A stretch of 10,131 bases of DNA from an uncultured Oscillospiraceae bacterium (GTDB lineage Bacteria; Bacillota; Clostridia; Oscillospirales; Acutalibacteraceae): positions 1 to 10,131 of the forward strand of contig URGA01000072.1 in the NCBI GenBank assembly GCA_900547275.1, in the 5' to 3' direction. The notes under the pieces are model-generated. The model had not been told where the DNA came from. It saw nothing but the letters and a program-made list of their open reading frames with translations, and did not search any database. How positions within the stretch are numbered: the stretch's first letter is position 1; every line of letters starts with the position of its first letter. Shown here in pieces: positions 6,112-10,131 of this stretch. Made by a program: the position numbers and the translations under genes.

Positions 6112-6705
6112 TCAGTTGTTTTTTCCGTGGAGCAGCGGAGACAGCGGTTTGTAGATTATTCCGCTGAAAACGGAGCAGATAAGTCCTTTGCACACGGTAA
6201 ACGGAAGGTTGAAGATAAGCAGCGCCTGAAAGATGGATTTTGTTGAGGGCAGAAGCGCTTTGTACATATCCAGCACCGCCTGTTCCGGCAGTCCCAGAAC
6301 GTTGTAATAAAGCGGATAAACGATAAAGTAGTTAATGGGAACGCTGGCGATACCCATAAGAAGCGAAGCCGCAAGAGAAGCAATGAGGGCGCCTTTTTTC
6401 GTCTTTTTGTGCTTGTAGATAAGACCTGCCGTCAGTGAAAGAACGGCGCCCATAAGAAAGTTTGAAAGTTCGCCGATATACATACTGGACGACTGTGTCA
6501 TATGCAGCAGATTTTTAATAAGAGCGATTATCACGCCCGCCGCAGGACCGTAGGCGAAAGCGCCGATAAGTTCGGGAAGATCGGAAAAGTCCAGCTTGAT
6601 GAAAGACGGAATTATCGGAATCGGAAATTCCAAAAACTGGAGCGCAAACGCCACCGCGCTGAGCATTGCAATGCCTGTGAGTTTTCTTACGTTGATTTTT
6701 TTCAT
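6112..6705 (-). CDS. ribU: Riboflavin ECF transporter S-component RibU
   Basis: This 197-residue integral membrane protein binds riboflavin and works with the shared ECF energising module (EcfA, EcfA', EcfT), which is not in this window. About six hydrophobic segments are visible, for example near 10-27, 45-66, 78-97, 106-130 and 157-183. The family signature runs from FPIP (27-30) through FIKLDFSDLPELIGAFAYGP (35-54) to ALIKNLLH (61-68). The start at 6705 is supported by AAGGAG (6714-6719) with spacing of eight. A longer frame back to 6792 would begin inside the riboswitch aptamer and run through the terminator hairpin, so it is rejected. The upstream FMN riboswitch independently supports the riboflavin assignment. 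No clear terminator lies between its end and the next gene. Confidence 0.95.
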   Translation of the reverse strand: MKKINVRKLTGIAMLSAVAFALQFLEFPIPIIPSFIKLDFSDLPELIGAFAYGPAAGVIIALIKNLLHMTQSSSMYIGELSNFLMGAVLSLTAGLIYKHKKTKKGALIASLAASLLMGIASVPINYFIVYPLYYNVLGLPEQAVLDMYKALLPSTKSIFQALLIFNLPFTVCKGLICSVFSGIIYKPLSPLLHGKNN

Positions 6706-6735
6706 GGTTTTTTCTCCTTTTTGGGCAAAAGAGAA

Positions 6736-6760
6736 GCCCCGGACATAGATAGTCCGGGGC
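6736..6760 (-). terminator. Riboswitch-controlled terminator hairpin upstream of ribU
   Basis: On the minus strand GCCCCGGAC (6760-6752) pairs with GTCCGGGGC (6744-6736) around a 7-base loop, followed by TTCTCTTTT. The left arm can instead pair CCGGACT (6757-6751) with AGTCCGG of the aptamer (6799-6793). These exclusive pairings indicate control by premature termination. The T-run is interrupted, so termination may be modest. The ribosome site lies outside the stem. Confidence 0.75.
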
Positions 6761-6780
6761 ATAAAATGCCTGACAATAAC

Positions 6781-6889
6781 ATTTTCTCTCATCCGGACTT
6801 TAACCGTCGGTGCCTGAGTTTCACAGGCTCAACCAATAAGGCTCGCAGACTTTAACTGCCGGTAGGGAATTTCACCCTGCCCCGAAAAT
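6781..6889 (-). ncRNA. FMN riboswitch (RFN element) aptamer
   Basis: Read on the minus strand, the leader has the conserved RFN parts in order. These are GGGGCAGGGTGAAATTCCC at the 5' side, ACCGGCAGT, AAAGTCTGCGAGCC, a variable GTTGAGCCTGTGAAACTCAGGC helix, then GACGGTTAAAGTCCGGATGAGAG. A closing helix forms between ATTTTC (6889-6884) and GAAAAT (6786-6781). When FMN is plentiful, the aptamer would fold and shut off ribU. Confidence 0.97.
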
Positions 6890-6908
6890 TTATTTTTTTG
6901 TCTATTCC

Positions 6909-6936
6909 ATTATAAGCGAATATCTCATTTTGTCAA
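6909..6936 (-). promoter_or_regulatory. ribU promoter
   Basis: On the minus strand a TTGACA -35 box (6931-6936) and TATAAT -10 box (6909-6914) are 16 bases apart. Transcription would start near 6902, about 13 bases before the riboswitch aptamer. The divergent yetF gene must have its own start in 6937-6970, but I see no good promoter boxes for it there. Confidence 0.85.
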
Positions 6937-6982
6937 CACAAATACTAATTCTGTAAAAAAATAAAAATCTGGAGGTATATAT

Positions 6983-7654
6983 ATGGAAATTCTTAGCGTT
7001 TTGGCGTCGTCCGTCTGCTCTTTGGCGGTGCTTTTCCTTTTGGCAAAACTCGTTGGCGTGCGCCAGATAAGCGAAATGAGCTTTTTTGATTACGTTGTGG
7101 GAATAACTATCGGTTCAATAGCCGCCGAAATGTCAACAAATCTTGAAAACGGCTGGGTGAAGCCTATAACCGCAATGGTCGTTTACGGCGTTACGGCGTT
7201 TCTGATTTCCGTAATATCCAGAAAAAGCATTAAGGCAAGGCGTATTTTGAGCGGTACTCCTACGGTTTTGATAAATAGGGGCGAGATTGACAGAAAAAGT
7301 CTTACAAAAGCAAGAATGGATGTCAACGACCTGCTTGCCCAGGCAAGAATAGCCGGTTATTTCAATCTTGCAGATATTGATTATGCTATTCTTGAAACCA
7401 CGGGAAATATAAGTTTTCAGCCTGTTCCAGGCAAACGCCCCCTTAATCCTAAGGATTTTAACTTTTCGCCGATGCGCGAAGGGCTCTATATAAATGTTAT
7501 TATTGACGGAGTAATAATGAAAGAAGATTTAAAATACGCCCATGTCAGCGAAAAAGAACTGCTGAAAATGCTTAAGGACAGAGAAGTTGAAACAAAAAAT
7601 ATTATTCTTGCCACCATTGATTTGAATAAACAGTTGACAATCTATAAAAAGTAG
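6983..7654 (+). CDS. YetF/DUF421 family membrane protein
   Basis: This 223-residue protein has three predicted membrane segments (about 4-22, 36-52 and 61-79) followed by a soluble alpha/beta region. Family signatures are GVRQISEMSFFDYVVGITIG (25-44), GTPTVLINRGEID (91-103), DLLAQARIAGYFNLADIDYA (116-135) and ILETTGNISFQP (136-147). Bacillus relatives include YetF and YrbG. Some members are tied to spores or germination, but no biochemical activity is established, so the role here is open. The start at 6983 has GGAGG (6971-6975) with spacing of seven. It is divergent from ribU and lies directly upstream of the metal-efflux operon, whose promoter begins inside its last codons. No terminator separates it from that operon, so some read-through is possible. 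Confidence 0.9.
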   Translation: MEILSVLASSVCSLAVLFLLAKLVGVRQISEMSFFDYVVGITIGSIAAEMSTNLENGWVKPITAMVVYGVTAFLISVISRKSIKARRILSGTPTVLINRGEIDRKSLTKARMDVNDLLAQARIAGYFNLADIDYAILETTGNISFQPVPGKRPLNPKDFNFSPMREGLYINVIIDGVIMKEDLKYAHVSEKELLKMLKDREVETKNIILATIDLNKQLTIYKK

Positions 7655-7662
7655 CATATAAT
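7634..7662 (+). promoter_or_regulatory. Perfect-consensus promoter of the metal-efflux operon
   Basis: The -35 box TTGACA (7634-7639) and -10 box TATAAT (7657-7662) are 17 bases apart. The -35 box lies within the last codons of the YetF gene. Transcription would start near 7669, inside the palindromic operator that follows. Confidence 0.9.
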
Positions 7663-7665
7663 CAT

Positions 7666-7687
7666 CATATGAACGAATATTCATATG
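7666..7687. promoter_or_regulatory. ArsR/SmtB-type operator
   Basis: Perfect 8-bp inverted repeats CATATGAA (7666-7673) and TTCATATG (7680-7687) flank a 6-base spacer. The TGAA...TTCA core with AT-rich flanks is the form bound by SmtB/CzrA/CadC-type repressors. It covers the expected start site of the operon encoding such a repressor, so autorepression relieved by metal is the likely scheme. Confidence 0.85.
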
Positions 7688-7702
7688 AAAGGATGTGCAT
7701 TT

Positions 7703-7987
7703 ATGCAGGAGGAAGAACTGCTGTACGACGTGGCAGATCTGTTCAAGCTTTTTTCGGATTCTACCCGAGTAAGAATACTCGTTGCTCTTTCCGAAAAGGA
7801 GCTGTGCGTCAGCGATATTGCCGCCCTGCTGGGAATGAATCAGACGGCTATATCGCACCAGCTCAGAATACTTAAACAAAATCATCTTATTAAATATCGG
7901 CGCGACGGCAAAAATATGATTTACTCCCTTGCCGACGACCATGTTAATATGATTATAAACTGCGCAATAGAGCACATAGAGGAATAG
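7703..7987 (+). CDS. ArsR/SmtB-family metal-sensing repressor (probable Zn/Co type)
   Basis: This 94-residue winged-helix repressor has a helix-turn-helix at VSDIAALLGMNQTAISHQLR (36-55) and a wing around RRDGKNMIYSL (66-76). The C-terminal helix keeps the alpha-5 site D78-x-H80 ... H91-x-x-E94 of SmtB and CzrA, which senses zinc or cobalt. The alpha-3 cadmium/lead/arsenic site is incomplete: ELCVSD has one cysteine (C35) where CadC and ArsR have CxC. Start choice: ATG 7703 has AAAGGA (7688-7693) nine bases upstream. The in-frame ATG at 7685 lies inside the operator and lacks a ribosome site. It is followed after 10 bases by the ATPase gene, and its stop codon overlaps that gene's ribosome site. 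Confidence 0.93.
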   Translation: MQEEELLYDVADLFKLFSDSTRVRILVALSEKELCVSDIAALLGMNQTAISHQLRILKQNHLIKYRRDGKNMIYSLADDHVNMIINCAIEHIEE

Positions 7988-7997
7988 GAGAATAAAT

Positions 7998-10019
7998 ATG
8001 GAAGAAAAACATACTGAAAACCAGTCATGCAGCTGCTGCGCTGAGGGTCACGTTCATTCTGACGGATGCGGCTGCGGCTGTGACCACGACCATGAAAATA
8101 TCGACAAAGCGGCGTTTTATAAGAAAATAGGCTTCGGCATTTTCTTTTTCGTTGTCGGTATTCTTTTTGAAAAACTGATGCCCCAGATTACGGCAAACGG
8201 CTTTTTCGCCCAGTATCCCCAGATACCTGAGTATATAAGCCTTCTCTCCTTCGGTCTTTCCTACATAATTGTCGGCTTTTCAATTATAAGGGAAGCGGTA
8301 GAGGGAATAATCAAAGGAAATATTTTCAACGAAAATTTCCTTATGGCTATTGCTTCCATCGGCGCTTTCGCAATCAAGGAGTACTCAGAGGGCTGCGCCG
8401 TTGTACTGCTTTATACCATCGGCGAATTTCTCCAGGGTATGGCTGTTGCCAAGAGCAGAGGCTCAATCCGCAATATGCTTGAGCAGAAGCCGGAGGCAGT
8501 AAACGTGCTGAGAAACGGCGAGACAGTTGAGGTAAGCCCCGAAGAAGTTGAAGTGGGTGAACTCATTATCGTTAAACCCGGTGAAAAGATATATCTTGAC
8601 GGCGTTATTACCGAGGGTACCGCCGAGGTGGACATGGCGGAACTTACAGGCGAAAGTATCCCTGTTTCAATGTCTCCCGGAGAACAGGTGCTTTCAGGCA
8701 GTGTAAATATTGACGGCGCGCTGACAGTTCGGGTTGAAAAGCCCTATTCCGAATCAACCGTGTCAAAAATTATGTCAATGCTGGAAAGCGCCCAGGACAA
8801 AAAGAGCCACGCGGAAAAATTCATTACCCGCTTCGCAAAAATATATACCCCCGTTGTCTGCGTTATCGCTTTGGGAATTATGCTTATCCCTCCGCTGTTT
8901 ATGCACGGCTCCTGGAGCGAATGGATATACAGAGGACTTTCCGCTCTTGTTGTTTCCTGCCCCTGCGCAATTGTTATTTCCGTTCCCCTCAGTTTCTTCG
9001 GCGGTCTGGGAACCTGCTCTCGCGAGGGCGTTCTTGTAAAGGGCGGCAACCATCTTGAAATGCTTGCTAAGTGCTCTGTCGGAGTTTTTGATAAAACGGG
9101 CACCGTTACCAGCGGAAAGTTTGAGTTTGTTCGTTGTGAATGTTATCATTGCCACTGCCACGACAAGGAGCACAGGGAATTGCTTAAAATTATCGCCGCC
9201 TGCGAGCGTTATTCAAACCACCCCATCGCAAAATCCATTTGCCTTGCTTTCGGCCAGTACGCCGACGAGTGCCATGTAACAGACGCGAAAAATTACGCGG
9301 GCATGGGCGTTTCCGCCGTTGTTGACGGCGTAAAGTATTACGTGGGAAATGAAAAGATGATGGCACACGCAGGCATAGAATTTCCGGAAACGAAGCAGAT
9401 AGGCACCGCCGTTTACTGCTGCAGTGAAAAGGAATTTCTCGGCGACATAGTTTTTGCCGATATTATTAAGGAAGACAGCCGTGAAGCGATTTCCGATCTC
9501 CACAAACTTGGCATGAAAAAAATCGTTATGCTCACAGGCGACAAAGAGCCTATCGCAAAGGACATTGCCGCTAAGGCAGGAATGGACGGCTATTTTGCAA
9601 AACTTCTGCCTGAGCAAAAGGTTGAAAAAATGAGAGAACTGCGCAAAAACGGCGACACCGTTCTTTATACTGGCGACGGAATAAACGACGCTCCCGTTCT
9701 CGCTGAAGCAGACGTGGGAATTGCAATGGGCGCTGCGGGTTCGGATATTGCCATTGAGGCTTCCGATATGGTTGTTATGGGCGACTCGCTGTCAAAAATT
9801 CCTCTTGCAGTTCGTATCGCCAGAAAAACGGTTGGCATCGCCAGAGAAAATATTATTTTCAGTATCGCGGTAAAACTTCTCATTATCATCGGCTGCGCCG
9901 TTGGTATTTTTGATGAAAACGCAATGTGGCTTGCGGTGTTCGGCGACGTGGGTGTCTGCCTTATCGCTGTTGCAAACAGCCTTAGAGTTATGCACATCAG
10001 CAAAAAAAAGAAAAAATAA
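7998..10019 (+). CDS. P1B-2 heavy-metal-exporting ATPase (Zn/Cd/Pb type)
   Basis: This 673-residue membrane pump uses ATP to export divalent soft metals. There is no N-terminal HMA (GMTCxxC) domain. Instead a short Cys/His-rich tail (C11, C13, C14, H18, H20, C24, C26, C28, H30, H32) precedes membrane segment 1 (about 44-60). Core motifs are TGES (218-221), the CPC translocation motif (321-323), phosphorylation site DKTGT (365-369), HP (408-409), TGDK (513-516) and TGDGIND (558-564). K626 and D650 in the last two membrane segments match the pair that defines ZntA-like P1B-2 specificity. A second Cys/His cluster (C380, C382, H384, C385, H386, C387, H388, H392) is inserted just after the phosphorylation loop. 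The tail ends in basic lysines. AGGAG (7986-7990) precedes the start. It forms an operon with the upstream repressor. The zntA/cadA family is sure; the exact metal is not. Confidence 0.95.
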   Translation: MEEKHTENQSCSCCAEGHVHSDGCGCGCDHDHENIDKAAFYKKIGFGIFFFVVGILFEKLMPQITANGFFAQYPQIPEYISLLSFGLSYIIVGFSIIREAVEGIIKGNIFNENFLMAIASIGAFAIKEYSEGCAVVLLYTIGEFLQGMAVAKSRGSIRNMLEQKPEAVNVLRNGETVEVSPEEVEVGELIIVKPGEKIYLDGVITEGTAEVDMAELTGESIPVSMSPGEQVLSGSVNIDGALTVRVEKPYSESTVSKIMSMLESAQDKKSHAEKFITRFAKIYTPVVCVIALGIMLIPPLFMHGSWSEWIYRGLSALVVSCPCAIVISVPLSFFGGLGTCSREGVLVKGGNHLEMLAKCSVGVFDKTGTVTSGKFEFVRCECYHCHCHDKEHRELLKIIAACERYSNHPIAKSICLAFGQYADECHVTDAKNYAGMGVSAVVDGVKYYVGNEKMMAHAGIEFPETKQIGTAVYCCSEKEFLGDIVFADIIKEDSREAISDLHKLGMKKIVMLTGDKEPIAKDIAAKAGMDGYFAKLLPEQKVEKMRELRKNGDTVLYTGDGINDAPVLAEADVGIAMGAAGSDIAIEASDMVVMGDSLSKIPLAVRIARKTVGIARENIIFSIAVKLLIIIGCAVGIFDENAMWLAVFGDVGVCLIAVANSLRVMHISKKKKK

Positions 10020-10035
10020 TATAATGAAAAATAAG

Positions 10036-10067
10036 ACGGCTGAAGCAAATCGCTTCAGCCGTTTTTT
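10036..10067 (+). terminator. Terminator of the metal-efflux operon
   Basis: A perfect 11-bp stem, ACGGCTGAAGC (10036-10046) with GCTTCAGCCGT (10052-10062), has a 5-base loop and continues into TTTTTT (10062-10067). On the minus strand a CTTATTTTTC run follows, so it may also stop leftward transcription. The final bases 10068-10131 contain no gene or RNA I can recognise. Confidence 0.92.
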
Positions 10068-10131
10068 CTGCTTTATTAAAGATTGTGGCGGGGCCCACTG
10101 CACAGAAAAGACTGAGCTCTTAGCCTCTTAC

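Noticed and set aside
6706..6792. A 29-codon N-terminal extension of RibU starting at 6792
   Set aside because: The ATG belongs to the conserved GGATGAGAG of the FMN riboswitch, and the extension crosses the terminator hairpin and the true ribosome site.
7685..7702. Upstream ATG at 7685 as the repressor start
   Set aside because: It lies within the palindromic operator, near the transcription start, and has no ribosome site. The ATG at 7703 has one at good spacing.
1..10131. Mobile elements, CRISPR arrays, tRNA or rRNA genes
   Set aside because: I saw no transposase or integrase motifs, no regularly spaced repeats, and no cloverleaf or rRNA-like sequence on either strand.

Overview
This window looks like chromosomal DNA from a low-to-moderate GC Firmicute, most likely of the class Clostridia (Oscillospiraceae or Lachnospiraceae type). 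The reasons are purine-rich Shine-Dalgarno sites, near-consensus sigma-A promoters, a RibU-type ECF riboflavin S-component behind an FMN riboswitch, a clostridial-style class II aldolase and an LCP-like cell-envelope protein. The genus cannot be read from the sequence alone.

Left part, plus strand (about 40-3620): one compact operon. A promoter at 42-70 drives a divergent LytR-CpsA-Psr (LCP)-like membrane protein, then folE, folP, a YbjQ/UPF0145 protein, folB and folK, and a Rho-independent terminator ends it. From folE to folK the gaps run from a 4-base overlap to 5 bases. FolE opens the GTP ring, FolB makes 6-hydroxymethyl-dihydropterin, FolK pyrophosphorylates it and FolP joins it to p-aminobenzoate to give dihydropteroate. 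The dihydroneopterin triphosphate dephosphorylation step has no recognisable gene here, and the YbjQ gene sits where an unassigned pathway member might be.

Middle, minus strand (about 3640-6900): read from right to left, these are ribU (FMN riboswitch plus an apparent terminator/antiterminator switch), a GT2 polyprenyl-phosphate glycosyltransferase, fba (class II fructose-bisphosphate aldolase) and an unrecognised 58-residue protein. The glycosyltransferase has a perfect-consensus promoter overlapped by a 23-bp palindrome. fba has its own promoter, a dyad at the very start of its transcript and a terminator.

Right part, plus strand (6983-10062): a YetF/DUF421 membrane protein, then a metal-efflux operon. 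That operon is an ArsR/SmtB-type zinc-site repressor and a P1B-2 (Zn/Cd/Pb) ATPase. It is driven by a perfect-consensus promoter embedded in the end of yetF, with an ArsR-type operator over the start site, and ends at a strong terminator. The last ~65 bases hold nothing I can name.

The window is mostly well-known housekeeping gene families, and I did not find a clearly new system. The best leads are the unnamed operator over the glycosyltransferase promoter, the conserved-type YbjQ gene inside the folate operon, the active-site-less LCP-like protein heading that operon, and the two Cys/His-rich metal-binding stretches of the ATPase, which has no HMA domain.
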